Below are positions 18,777 through 28,393 of a stretch of 40,143 bases of DNA, one piece after another. The stretch covers positions 1 to 40,143 of the forward strand of contig WFND01000161.1 in NCBI GenBank assembly GCA_015484575.1. Reading direction: 5' to 3'. The DNA comes from Helicobacteraceae bacterium (lineage in GTDB: Bacteria > Campylobacterota > Campylobacteria > Campylobacterales > Sulfurimonadaceae). The translations under genes and the position numbers were made by a program. Every line of letters starts with the position of its first letter. Positions within the stretch are counted from its first letter, which is position 1. The notes below the pieces were generated by a model, which was not told where the DNA came from, did no database searches, and was given only the letters and a program-made list of their open reading frames with translations.

Positions 18777-20034
18777 ACCTTACACATCTAATTCTATAAT
18801 ACGGCTCACTATTGTTAGCGTCATAAAAGCTCTCATGAATTCTACTGTTTTTCTCAATACGTTGAGGAAGAGGTCCACATGTATTTAGTTGATAGTTGCT
18901 CTGTTCACATGTTCCTGTACCCAAATCGTAACAGCTGTCTGATGAGGAGTGGTATTTGCATGAACAGCTGTATCTAAAACTATCATGAAGCACAAAGTTG
19001 CTTTCAGCTCTATAGTTGATTATAGAAGCCAACTCTAAGATAGTCGGTACTCTCCAATCTTTATATCCGCCTAACTCCAAATCTTTGCAGTACTGTATAG
19101 ATTTTCCCCACTGTATCTGAACATCTATTACATCTAAATTGTCCTGCCACATCAGACCCGATTTTGTATCTGTTACAATCTCTTTTTTGTCATCTCTGAC
19201 AAAATGTCCCATATCCAACTCATCTCCGCGTACACATTTGATATAGCGTGTTGGCGGTGGAACTACCGGTATAACACCAAAATCATTTGGTTTGATATTT
19301 GTAAAACTATTTTCACTTGTCAAAAGACCTGATTTTATATCATATTGAGAATAGGTAACTAGTTCTGTTGTATTTTCATCATTTTGATAAGTTTTTGTAC
19401 TCTCAACACTAACTAAAAAACCGTCATTATTAAAAAATGGTACACTCTTTTGTGATATTAAGATGCCATATATTGAGCTCTTTTCCAGCTGGATATTTTC
19501 CCAACTGATATTGAAATCATTGGCACTAAAATTTATCATTGCAACTTTTGATGCTTGTGTAAGAATATTTGATGTGTAATACTCTCCATAAGGCATATGG
19601 TTAAATGCACTCTCTTTTGAGTTTGTAGAAGCTCCAATATTTACAAGAGTCATGAGTTCATATATATTTGGAAGTCGCCAGTCGCCATGGTTATTTAGAT
19701 TTAGTGTTGAGCAGTACTCTTGTGCCATGGATACATTGTTCTCTTCGACGGCAACATCATCTTGCCACTGAAGATGATACATAGGCTCTTCTACCACTTT
19801 TGTGCTACTTCTTATAAAATTTCTCTCTGCTCCGTATTGAAAGTAGCCGTCATCATAATAGTTTTTGTTTTCATTTATATCTTTATATGTAAATACTGTT
19901 TTCTGTCCTGTTCTTGGTGGATAATTGATGCTTGATTTTTGGCATGGACTTATATATGTATTAGAACTTTTAGACTCTTGACAGGCACTAAAAAAGAGCA
20001 AAGGCAGTAATAGATATATAAAAATCTTCATCAA
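18754..20034 (-). CDS. lipoprotein with two DUF1566 (Lcl C-terminal) domains
   Basis: 426 aa; lipobox 'LLFFSAC'; 'QEYCSTLNLNNHGDWRLPNIYELMTLVN' and 'GLMWQDNL..IQYCKDLELGGYKDWRVPTILELASIIN'. Confidence 0.8.
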   Translation of the reverse strand: MMKIFIYLLLPLLFFSACQESKSSNTYISPCQKSSINYPPRTGQKTVFTYKDINENKNYYDDGYFQYGAERNFIRSSTKVVEEPMYHLQWQDDVAVEENNVSMAQEYCSTLNLNNHGDWRLPNIYELMTLVNIGASTNSKESAFNHMPYGEYYTSNILTQASKVAMINFSANDFNISWENIQLEKSSIYGILISQKSVPFFNNDGFLVSVESTKTYQNDENTTELVTYSQYDIKSGLLTSENSFTNIKPNDFGVIPVVPPPTRYIKCVRGDELDMGHFVRDDKKEIVTDTKSGLMWQDNLDVIDVQIQWGKSIQYCKDLELGGYKDWRVPTILELASIINYRAESNFVLHDSFRYSCSCKYHSSSDSCYDLGTGTCEQSNYQLNTCGPLPQRIEKNSRIHESFYDANNSEPYYRIRCVRCGYHAKQ

Positions 20035-20498
20035 TCACTCTCTTTTATATTTAAATAAGAGGATCTGTTTGAAAAATATATGTCATAAGGCAGTGCCATC
20101 TTTGTCAGATTTGCATCCTCTTTTAGCAGAGCAACCGTTTTAGTCTTTACTTTCTCTTTTTTAGGCTCGTACAGATTTACATCTATCACCTCATTTGGAT
20201 AGACAATCTTCTTTTTTACGACTCTGTATTTAGGTAGCTTTTTATATCTGTTTCTATTTAGATTATAAAATTTTAAAAGATGTTTCTTTACATAGCCGTG
20301 TTTTACTTTACACCAGCCGTATCTGTTACATGCTCTTACATGTAAGAGTGTTCCTCTTTTATAGTATGAAGCACGTTTTTGAGATGTTTCAAAAGGGAGG
20401 CGGTAGAGGTCTATGTCTCTTGCATTTACAACTGCTTTAACGCTTGAATATGATAAAAGTTCTGCACTTATAATCAATATAAATATAAATATTTTCAC
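20031..20498 (-). CDS. secreted protein with SH3-like region
   Basis: 155 aa, signal peptide; 'VNARDIDLYRLPFETSQKRASYYKRGTLLHVRACNRYGWCKVKHGYVKKHLL' resembles a bacterial SH3 domain. Confidence 0.6.
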   Translation of the reverse strand: MKIFIFILIISAELLSYSSVKAVVNARDIDLYRLPFETSQKRASYYKRGTLLHVRACNRYGWCKVKHGYVKKHLLKFYNLNRNRYKKLPKYRVVKKKIVYPNEVIDVNLYEPKKEKVKTKTVALLKEDANLTKMALPYDIYFSNRSSYLNIKESD

Positions 20499-20508
20499 TT
20501 AATCTCCT

Positions 20509-21108
20509 TTATCTTTGAGAGAGCAGGTACATCATTTCACAAGTCATAGGCAGTTTTTTTGCGTATGAGCCTTCTATGATACCACTCTCCAAATTGATTA
20601 ATTTTACAAAAAATACAATCTCTTCATCTGTATATGTATATGTTCCTACAACAACACGCGTAACATCAAATGTCTGTGTTCTCATATTGTCAACATTTCG
20701 AGATAGAATTTTTAGACCATTTCCAGATATTTTAAAGTATTTTGAGACCTCCGCTTCTATTACGTTTACATTATATTTATGTATCAGAGAGTTTTTTATA
20801 CTATTTGAAAAAACATAACCTAAGCGTGAAAAGTTATTTAACGAAGTTAAATCTACAAAGTCTGTTACTAAAACTTTTTGCGGTACCGTATCTATCGTCT
20901 GAAATACAGAAACTATGGCATCATCACTAAGTTTGATATAATCTACATCAATATCATAGTACGATTTTATGCCGCGGTTTACATCACATGGAACTTTTTT
21001 ATACTCTTTTTCTCTAACGGCACTGCTTTGCGTACAAGCACTTAAGAGCAGAGCAGATATAAGAGTTAAAACGATATGGTACTTTCTCATGGTAGTGTTC
21101 TCCAGCAA
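20509..21108 (-). CDS. FlgO-like outer membrane lipoprotein (copy 2); Met at 21090 is a plausible alternative start
   Basis: 199 aa; lipobox 'ALLLSAC'; 'VLVTDFVDLTSLNNFSRLGYVFSNSIKNSLIHKY..VNVIEAEVSKYFKISGNGLKILSR' FlgO-like. Confidence 0.65.
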   Translation of the reverse strand: MLENTTMRKYHIVLTLISALLLSACTQSSAVREKEYKKVPCDVNRGIKSYYDIDVDYIKLSDDAIVSVFQTIDTVPQKVLVTDFVDLTSLNNFSRLGYVFSNSIKNSLIHKYNVNVIEAEVSKYFKISGNGLKILSRNVDNMRTQTFDVTRVVVGTYTYTDEEIVFFVKLINLESGIIEGSYAKKLPMTCEMMYLLSQR

Positions 21109-21686
21109 AATTCTTCATCAGAGCAGTCGTCGCGAAGCACGTTAATAGTATAATTTTTTTCAATTTTAGTTGTATTTATATCCTCTTTTTCGTATGCCAT
21201 GTCTATTATATCCTTGTCGTGAATTGTTACACTAGCGGCGGATATGACTTCACTGACACTTGAGTTTATGAGGCGTGTATTTACAACAAGGTCTCCTTTG
21301 ACTAAACCGTATGTTCCTACTAATACCAAAACATCTCCGCTTAACTCTCTAAGTTTTCCTCTATTTAGCATAAATTCACCGTGCTGTGAGAGAGTGACTA
21401 TATCCGTGCCGCGATACTCTAATACTCTCCAACCGTTAATTTTGAAATCTGTCATCAAAGATTCAGAGAAGAGCCTTCCAAATTTTGAAGAATTTTCCAT
21501 ATTGTCTATATTTACCATAGAGGTAAATAGAACAGTCTTGCTCTTTTGTGCTTCAAAGTCAGCATTTTGAAGAAGATCTGCAGATACCTGATGCACTCCT
21601 TGTGAAAAACTCTGGACTACGACCAAGCTTCTTGTGCTACATCCTAGTAGTAATATTAAAATTGTCGTGCTAATTAACCATTTCAT
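21087..21686 (-). CDS. FlgO-like outer membrane lipoprotein (copy 1)
   Basis: 199 aa; lipobox 'ILLLGC'; 'TVLFTSMVNIDNMENSSKFGRLFSESLMTDFKINGWRVLEYRGTDIVTLSQHGEFMLNRGKLREL'. Confidence 0.65.
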   Translation of the reverse strand: MKWLISTTILILLLGCSTRSLVVVQSFSQGVHQVSADLLQNADFEAQKSKTVLFTSMVNIDNMENSSKFGRLFSESLMTDFKINGWRVLEYRGTDIVTLSQHGEFMLNRGKLRELSGDVLVLVGTYGLVKGDLVVNTRLINSSVSEVISAASVTIHDKDIIDMAYEKEDINTTKIEKNYTINVLRDDCSDEEFCWRTLP

Positions 21687-21695
21687 TGTTATCCT

Positions 21696-24600
21696 TTATC
21701 TTAAAGTATTTTGTATCTGATGCGAGGCATCAAAGTTGTGTAAAGTACCTTTATGAGTGTTATCAAAAAAGTAAACCAGAGAGAATCCTGCCTGTAGCAT
21801 CTCATAGCTGTATATGCTCTCAAAAGATGCAGCTGAAATAATATCTACGTTATCTGTAAGTCTGTAGCCTATGCCAAGAGAGGCTTTATAAGTAAGACCA
21901 CCATTTCTATAACCGCTGACTATGCCTGTTAATTGTGCATCATCTATATCATGAAGAGGATATTTATCTACATCATCAACTATATATCCTTCAAAACCGA
22001 GTGAACCTTTTGCTTTATAATAAAATTTTGAGCCAAAAGTATCTCCCACATCTACTATAAAGTTACCTAGCCAGAACTCCTGAGGGCTAAAATATCCACC
22101 ATGACCATAGGTGAAAAGGTCGCTGTTTTTATCAAAACTGTCATAAACAAACAAGAGACCGAAATCAGCATATGAGAGATCTTCTATACTGCTATGATAT
22201 ATAGCACTGCTAACAAGTTTAAACTCACTGTTTTTCATAACATTTAAACCATGAATGTTCGGATAGTACGAGAGATCAAGATTTAACGTAACATCTGAAT
22301 CATAACTGACACCTGCCTCAAAACCCTCTTTAAGCACACGTCCCCAGTTTACTTCTAAGTTGTTTTTGTTTGCACGTTCTCCAACATACGAGAGCATAGT
22401 CTCATCAAGACCTTTTTGTAAAAATGAGATATGAGCACCCCATGAATCTATACTGCCTTGAACTCTTGCCAACCAAGTCAGTTCCGCAGATAGTTTTGCT
22501 CCTAAAGGAGTAGAGCCTATCTCAAGCTTAAAGTTAGAAGTTTCAACACCTATTTTAGGTTCAAAGCCAATATCACTTGCAATCTCATCTTGTCTTTGTG
22601 ATTCACCCAACCCAAAGTCTAAAAAACTACTGTTGCTGTCAGATACAAAACCGTCGTAAAGGTATAAAATATCTCCATCACCATACCAGTGAATAGTCGG
22701 GCTTTGGTATATATCTACATCTAGCGGCAGAGAGTATGTTTCAAGCCAGTGGAGACCTTTTAATCCGCTTCTGCGTTTATAGTGAAGTCCACCTGCTAGA
22801 AGGTCTTGTTTATCTGTGCTTTTGTAGCTTTTATTTATCTGAGTAAGCAGCTCATGACGCTCTTTTGAATCTGGCAATGGGTAGAGAATCTTTTTTGCTC
22901 TGGCTTGTTCTTTTAGATCCATATATAGTTTGGCAATATTATAGCTCTGCTCTTCATTAAGATTTGAGTCTATGCGATTTAATGCTTTTACGGCACTTTC
23001 GTTATCACCGTTTTGATATGCACTTAGAGCATAAGCGTATGTGTCATCAATATTTTGACCGTAATCCAAATTTAGTTTGGCAAATAATTTTTCTGACACC
23101 TCATAGTGCTTGGTATAATAAGCACACCAAGCGTGAACCCTCTCAAGACCTCTGCTCTTTTGATCAACCAAAACAGCATTTGCATATCGGTAGCAGAGAT
23201 TAAAACGTCTGTTTTTATAGTAGCTTAATAGTCTGGCTCTCTCATACTCATGTTTTAGTGCAATAAGTTTTATATGCTCATCTCTTTTTGTATGTTTTTT
23301 TAAAGCATCTTTCATTGTTGATTCAAATAGATAATCCTCTTTTGAATCTTTAATTCTGTATAGATAGAGCATCAATATATTAAAATCGTCGGGATTAAAC
23401 TTTAATGCTTTTTTATATGCCAGTAGAGCTTCTCTGTTTTTATCAAACTCATAAGACTCTGCTACTTGAAGATACAGAGCACTTTTTGTCTGATTTGAGT
23501 CTATATTGTTTATAAGTGCGACCGCTTTGTTATAGTTGTGATTTAAAAGCTCTACTTTAGCACTACAGGTTAAAAAAGGCTCCTTCTCATAATACTCTAT
23601 AGCACTTAGACGTTGATAATATTTTAAAGATTTTATACATTTTTCCTGCTGAGCAAGTAGAAAAGCCTCTGTACTAATAGCATAACGGTTATCTTTATCT
23701 AGCTGAAATATTTTGCTGATAGTTCTCTCTACTTCATCATAAGATTTTAGATTTAATAGTATCTCAATTCGTTTTTGCAAGATGTGTATATCATTGGGAT
23801 ATATAGTATCAAGATACTGTATCATCTGCAGTGCTTCTTGGTATGAGCCTTTTTTAATAACTTTATCAACATCATTTAAAAATGATATTTTATAAGGATC
23901 TGCTACACCTTTTTTATTTTTTAATTTGTCATACCAGAAGGCCGCACGTCTGTAGTCATTCATATTCATTGCACTGTTAAAAGAGAGCTGAACTGCTTTT
24001 TGACTTTTTGTGTAGTAGTATAGTTTTTGTGATAATTTAGATGATTTTGAATAATATTTTAGATTATAATATGCGTACATTTTACCTTCAAGATTACTGT
24101 ATGTTTTTCTGATTTTACCTGCGATATTGAAAAGATTTATAGATTTTTTTGGATCAGATTCAACACTTTTCCACGCTTCATCCATCAGTTTTTGATACTG
24201 AGCATCAAGATATAGACGCTTTGCTTTTTTTGAGCCGTCTATTAGAGGGTATAATATCTTTTTAGCACTCTCATAATTTTTATTTTGTATATATTTACCG
24301 GCTCGTGAGAGAGTTATGTTTTCAATTAGCTCTCTAGCTTTTGTATGAGTATTTATGTAAGGAATCATAAGTTTAACAGCTTTTTTATATTGTAGATTTT
24401 TCTGGTATAAAAGAGCTTCTCGGTAATCAATCTCAAATTTGTATTTTTTACTTTTTACATCTTTGCTCAACTCTCTTGCTCTTGTAAAATCACCTTTTTT
24501 TGTAGCTTCATCTATTTTGGCGATTGCAATAGATTTTCTATATTTTTCAAGTGATGGAAACTGTTTTACGTATGAGCTTAGCAGGGAGTCTGCTGATTTA

Positions 24601-25187
24601 TATCTTTTAGAGTGTAGATGTGCATAAAATTCAGTGACTATTGAGTCATAATATAACTTTTTTGCTTTCTTGTCGGTTTTTATAAAAGGTTCTAAATATT
24701 TACGTGTTTTAGCATATCTGTAGCGTTTCATGGAGACTAGGGCAAGAGCGTAAGAGTGTTTTAAATTTGGACTGTTTTTATAGTATGGTAAAAATATACT
24801 CTCTGCCTCTTTGTATCTTTTTTGATTATAGGCGTTGTATCCTGCATAAAACGGTATTGCTGAGATGTATGAGTCTCTCTTTTTTACCTTTTTCTTATTT
24901 AGATCGACAATAGTATATTCTATATTTGACTTTTTTAGAATTTTGATGGTTCTGTTTAGCGATTTTGTACTGTTAGTGTCGTTACATCTTAAAAAAAGTT
25001 TTTTATTTTTTCTGTTTAATATATAACATTTTAGACCTAATTTACGATATTTAAACGCTTTTTTTTGTAAAACATCTATGTACTCAGGGGTACTTTGAAT
25101 TAATTCAAATGTTACATGTAAGGGTTTAGCATGTAATATATTAAATAGTAGTGAAAAGATAAAGAGAGTACGCAAAATAGTTTTCAT
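21696..25187 (-). CDS. bcsC: BcsC-like TPR plus outer membrane beta-barrel export protein
   Basis: 1163 aa; TPR-like helical repeats then a C-terminal barrel with 'YGHGGYFSPQEFWLGNF' (BCSC_C-like). Confidence 0.8.
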   Translation of the reverse strand: MKTILRTLFIFSLLFNILHAKPLHVTFELIQSTPEYIDVLQKKAFKYRKLGLKCYILNRKNKKLFLRCNDTNSTKSLNRTIKILKKSNIEYTIVDLNKKKVKKRDSYISAIPFYAGYNAYNQKRYKEAESIFLPYYKNSPNLKHSYALALVSMKRYRYAKTRKYLEPFIKTDKKAKKLYYDSIVTEFYAHLHSKRYKSADSLLSSYVKQFPSLEKYRKSIAIAKIDEATKKGDFTRARELSKDVKSKKYKFEIDYREALLYQKNLQYKKAVKLMIPYINTHTKARELIENITLSRAGKYIQNKNYESAKKILYPLIDGSKKAKRLYLDAQYQKLMDEAWKSVESDPKKSINLFNIAGKIRKTYSNLEGKMYAYYNLKYYSKSSKLSQKLYYYTKSQKAVQLSFNSAMNMNDYRRAAFWYDKLKNKKGVADPYKISFLNDVDKVIKKGSYQEALQMIQYLDTIYPNDIHILQKRIEILLNLKSYDEVERTISKIFQLDKDNRYAISTEAFLLAQQEKCIKSLKYYQRLSAIEYYEKEPFLTCSAKVELLNHNYNKAVALINNIDSNQTKSALYLQVAESYEFDKNREALLAYKKALKFNPDDFNILMLYLYRIKDSKEDYLFESTMKDALKKHTKRDEHIKLIALKHEYERARLLSYYKNRRFNLCYRYANAVLVDQKSRGLERVHAWCAYYTKHYEVSEKLFAKLNLDYGQNIDDTYAYALSAYQNGDNESAVKALNRIDSNLNEEQSYNIAKLYMDLKEQARAKKILYPLPDSKERHELLTQINKSYKSTDKQDLLAGGLHYKRRSGLKGLHWLETYSLPLDVDIYQSPTIHWYGDGDILYLYDGFVSDSNSSFLDFGLGESQRQDEIASDIGFEPKIGVETSNFKLEIGSTPLGAKLSAELTWLARVQGSIDSWGAHISFLQKGLDETMLSYVGERANKNNLEVNWGRVLKEGFEAGVSYDSDVTLNLDLSYYPNIHGLNVMKNSEFKLVSSAIYHSSIEDLSYADFGLLFVYDSFDKNSDLFTYGHGGYFSPQEFWLGNFIVDVGDTFGSKFYYKAKGSLGFEGYIVDDVDKYPLHDIDDAQLTGIVSGYRNGGLTYKASLGIGYRLTDNVDIISAASFESIYSYEMLQAGFSLVYFFDNTHKGTLHNFDASHQIQNTLR

Positions 25188-26172
25188 GCTCTTTTTTCAT
25201 CCTTTTTTTAAGTTCAGTATCGATAGTTGTCGTATCGAGATTATACTGTTTTGCTATCTTCTTATAGATAGCTAAATGTCCAAATGACAAGTTATATAAA
25301 GAGATCTCTCCAGAGTCTAAGTTAACAGAACCCAATGTATGCTCTTTCATCATAGCCACATAGTCTATATACGGTTTTAGGAGCCTCTTTTTTTCATCTT
25401 GTGTCAGTGAGCTTCTTATAATATTTAGAGGTATCCTAATGGCATCATAAGAGAAATAGGGCTTTTTTTTATCTAATGAAAATTTATTATTTTGTATATC
25501 TAAAATCATCCAGTCGGGATTTAGTTGCAACTTTGAAAATCGTCCCTTTAAAAGTATCTGTTTTGAACTCTCTATAAGCTCTTGCCAGATGCTATTGTTG
25601 TCGTGTTTGGATAGATATTCAAAAATTTCAAATAACATATATGATGGATTTAGTGTCAATGTTTTTTTATCTAAAAAACCTTTTTCTCCGGGTAAAAGAT
25701 AGGCTTTTGAATCAATTGTTTTAATCTGGTGCAGTTTTATATTTTTTAAAAGTGAGTCTGCTTCACTTTTGTATATGGAGTTTTTCTCTTTTTCATTCAT
25801 CAAAAGCAGAGAGTATGCAATCCATAGATTTGCATCAGATGCACTGTTTAAATCGAGCATTTTCCAGTTGCCGTCTTTGGCTTTTCCCCATTTCCATCCG
25901 GGAAGATTTAGAGTGTTCTTTTTAATATTGTTTTTATACCAAGTATATATAAGTGAAAAAGTTTTTTTATCATTAAAGTGCTGTGCAAAATAGAGGGCAT
26001 AACCTATGCCCTCTGTATGAGTTACATCGTTATTGTTATAATCTATAACTCTTCCATCTTTTTGTATAAATATACTTTTATACTCTTGCCAAGAGTTGCT
26101 TTGATGGCTCAAAGCAGATAGATTTGCCGTAACACTTAAGGTGATAATAAAAAATTTTAGCTTATTTAACAT
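25141..26172 (-). CDS. bcsZ: glycoside hydrolase family 8 endoglucanase, BcsZ-like
   Basis: 343 aa; 'VTHTEGIGYALYFAQHFNDKKTFSLIYTWYKNN', 'GWKWGK', 'NSASDANLWIAYSLLL' GH8 features; position between bcsB and bcsC. Confidence 0.8.
   Translation of the reverse strand: MLNKLKFFIITLSVTANLSALSHQSNSWQEYKSIFIQKDGRVIDYNNNDVTHTEGIGYALYFAQHFNDKKTFSLIYTWYKNNIKKNTLNLPGWKWGKAKDGNWKMLDLNSASDANLWIAYSLLLMNEKEKNSIYKSEADSLLKNIKLHQIKTIDSKAYLLPGEKGFLDKKTLTLNPSYMLFEIFEYLSKHDNNSIWQELIESSKQILLKGRFSKLQLNPDWMILDIQNNKFSLDKKKPYFSYDAIRIPLNIIRSSLTQDEKKRLLKPYIDYVAMMKEHTLGSVNLDSGEISLYNLSFGHLAIYKKIAKQYNLDTTTIDTELKKRMKKEHENYFAYSLYLFTTI
25992..26014. repeat. 10-bp perfect inverted repeat with 3-nt loop inside the GH8 gene
   Basis: AGAGGGCATA - ACC - TATGCCCTCT. 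Confidence 0.85.
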
Positions 26173-28393
26173 CTTTATGTTTGCGTCCTTTAAATGCTAA
26201 TAACAGTCTTCTAATCAACCACGTTGCAAATAGAAGAACAGCTATCATTATAAGTACATATCTAAGTGGATTTGCACTAACTATCAAGCTCACTTTATCT
26301 AGCCAGTTCATAGAACTTAATATGTATTTGTCTTTCACATCAAAAGAGATACCCTCTTCATCTATATGATCATAAAGTAGTGTATCTCCTTGAATTAGGT
26401 GGCGGTTTTCGTATTTTAAGATAGACTTTACACCTCTGTTTAAGTTGTTTGCATCTTCTGCACTAAACATTAAGACTGTTTTTTGAGAGTTATAAGGCGA
26501 ACGATACAGTTGCATAAGCAGAGTGCTGTCTAGTTGATTTGTTTCGTACATATTTTTTATAAAACGGTATTTTTTAGTTCTGTCATTATCTAGTATGCTC
26601 TCATGCTCTATAAAACGTTTTATAAAAGGGTATGCTCTGTTCATTTTAACACCCTCAAACGAGATAGGTGCATCGGTGCTTAACTCTTGCATAAGGCTGT
26701 CGTGAATAGAGCCGAAAAAGATTAACTGTTTATCTTTGGCATCAGAGCTTAAAGCTTGTGATATACCTAGGTATGATGGGAAGCTTTGCATCTGCTGTGT
26801 TAAAAAAAACGTGAAGTTCATTGCCGCTGCGATGGTATCTAATTTTGTATTGCTAAGCACAAACTGTGTATCTTGCAGATCCGGATAGATTGAGTATGGG
26901 TATGTTGAAGTTGAGATGAGTTGTAGATACGGCATCTCTATCCAACGTTTTGACTCTGGAAGTATAAAGTATGAATCATCCATAATCATGGCTAAAAGAT
27001 TTTCAGTATTATATATCTCACAGTGTCCTTTTTTATCTGGAACTAAAGAGAAATCAAATTTTAGTTTATTAAAACCTTTTCCTACTAGATATGCCGGTAG
27101 TCCATCTTCATCAGTCCAATCAAAAAGTGCTCCGACTTTTAAAGTTACGGTACTCTCTTGAGAAACTTTCATAATATCTATCTGCTTTGCAAATAGATCA
27201 TTAAGATAGATATTTACTACAGAATCATAATGCACGGTTGTAGGAAAAACGTAACGTATATGGGTTTTTATTCTATCTTTTTTATTAAAATAGTGGTCGG
27301 GATAGACTTTGAAACTCAGCTCTACCTTTGGAGGATACCAGCCTTTTAAAACCTCTGTCTTGTATCCTAGCTCTTTAAAATATATCTTCTCATTTACCGG
27401 AATATATTTTTTTGCCGAATATGCAGGAGCTTTTTCGGGGATGGTGACTTTTTCTATATTTAGAGCAGCTCTTCTGTAGAGAGTTAAGTCCTCTTTATAT
27501 AGTGCATATATCGTTTCATCTATCTTTGAGCTGTCATCAGGTGTGATTAGCACTATAGCCTTGTCCGGTTCAAATGGATTTCGTATGATATTTATATCGT
27601 TTGCAACCGCTTTTGATACGTCAAGTGTAGTATCTAAGTCTTGTAAAATCTCTTTTGCTCTGCTTTTTGATGAGATTATAATATTGTGAGCGTTGTTCTT
27701 TATGCTGTGAGATGCTGAAATAGGTGCGATACGATACTTTAGCTGATTTGCGGCTGCACCGGTAAATAGCATATAGTGTCTAAGCTCCTCATCGCTTGGA
27801 TTCCTTGATATAACATAATTTATCGGTTTGACCTCATACTGTTTGTCATCAAGCATATAGGTTACGATAGAGCGTATCTCTTGCGGAATAGGTTTTAATC
27901 TTACATGAAACTCAAGATAACTTTTCTCTAGGTTAATATCACTCCATAATTCAGAACTTGAACCATCCTCGCACTCATGCGTATAGTGTTGAATCATCTC
28001 TAGGCTAAGAGTATTATGCGAAGTAAAAAGTTTAGGAGGAATAGAAAATTTTACTCCCGTGTTCATATTGTCAAAAAGTTTAAATTGAGTCAATAGGGCA
28101 TTGTTAAAAAGAACCAGACCCGCAGAGTGTTCTTTCATCATAAGAATAGATGAATCATAATCTATATAACCTCTTGCATCAAGTATCTCCCAGCTTCCCG
28201 GCAGAGGAAACTCTATGCTGTGAATTCCATCCACTCCTCTAATTCTCTGTATTTTTTGATTTGTATTGACATAATTTAAATCAACCCGTACTAAAAATGT
28301 CCCATCTTTAAGAGTGGTGGTTGTGATTGGATCTATTTTTGTTTGAGCTATTAAAACCCCAACAGTTATAAATAGTAGCAGTAGCAGACGCAT
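26162..28393 (-). CDS. bcsB: cellulose synthase regulatory/periplasmic subunit BcsB
   Basis: 743 aa; signal peptide, beta-rich periplasmic region, C-terminal TM anchor 'PLRYVLIMIAVLLFATWLIRRLL'; located directly after bcsA. Confidence 0.85.
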   Translation of the reverse strand: MRLLLLLFITVGVLIAQTKIDPITTTTLKDGTFLVRVDLNYVNTNQKIQRIRGVDGIHSIEFPLPGSWEILDARGYIDYDSSILMMKEHSAGLVLFNNALLTQFKLFDNMNTGVKFSIPPKLFTSHNTLSLEMIQHYTHECEDGSSSELWSDINLEKSYLEFHVRLKPIPQEIRSIVTYMLDDKQYEVKPINYVISRNPSDEELRHYMLFTGAAANQLKYRIAPISASHSIKNNAHNIIISSKSRAKEILQDLDTTLDVSKAVANDINIIRNPFEPDKAIVLITPDDSSKIDETIYALYKEDLTLYRRAALNIEKVTIPEKAPAYSAKKYIPVNEKIYFKELGYKTEVLKGWYPPKVELSFKVYPDHYFNKKDRIKTHIRYVFPTTVHYDSVVNIYLNDLFAKQIDIMKVSQESTVTLKVGALFDWTDEDGLPAYLVGKGFNKLKFDFSLVPDKKGHCEIYNTENLLAMIMDDSYFILPESKRWIEMPYLQLISTSTYPYSIYPDLQDTQFVLSNTKLDTIAAAMNFTFFLTQQMQSFPSYLGISQALSSDAKDKQLIFFGSIHDSLMQELSTDAPISFEGVKMNRAYPFIKRFIEHESILDNDRTKKYRFIKNMYETNQLDSTLLMQLYRSPYNSQKTVLMFSAEDANNLNRGVKSILKYENRHLIQGDTLLYDHIDEEGISFDVKDKYILSSMNWLDKVSLIVSANPLRYVLIMIAVLLFATWLIRRLLLAFKGRKHKDVK

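Noticed and set aside
21244-21570. 108-aa + strand ORF antisense to a FlgO-like gene
   Set aside because: Shadow ORF of a supported lipoprotein gene.
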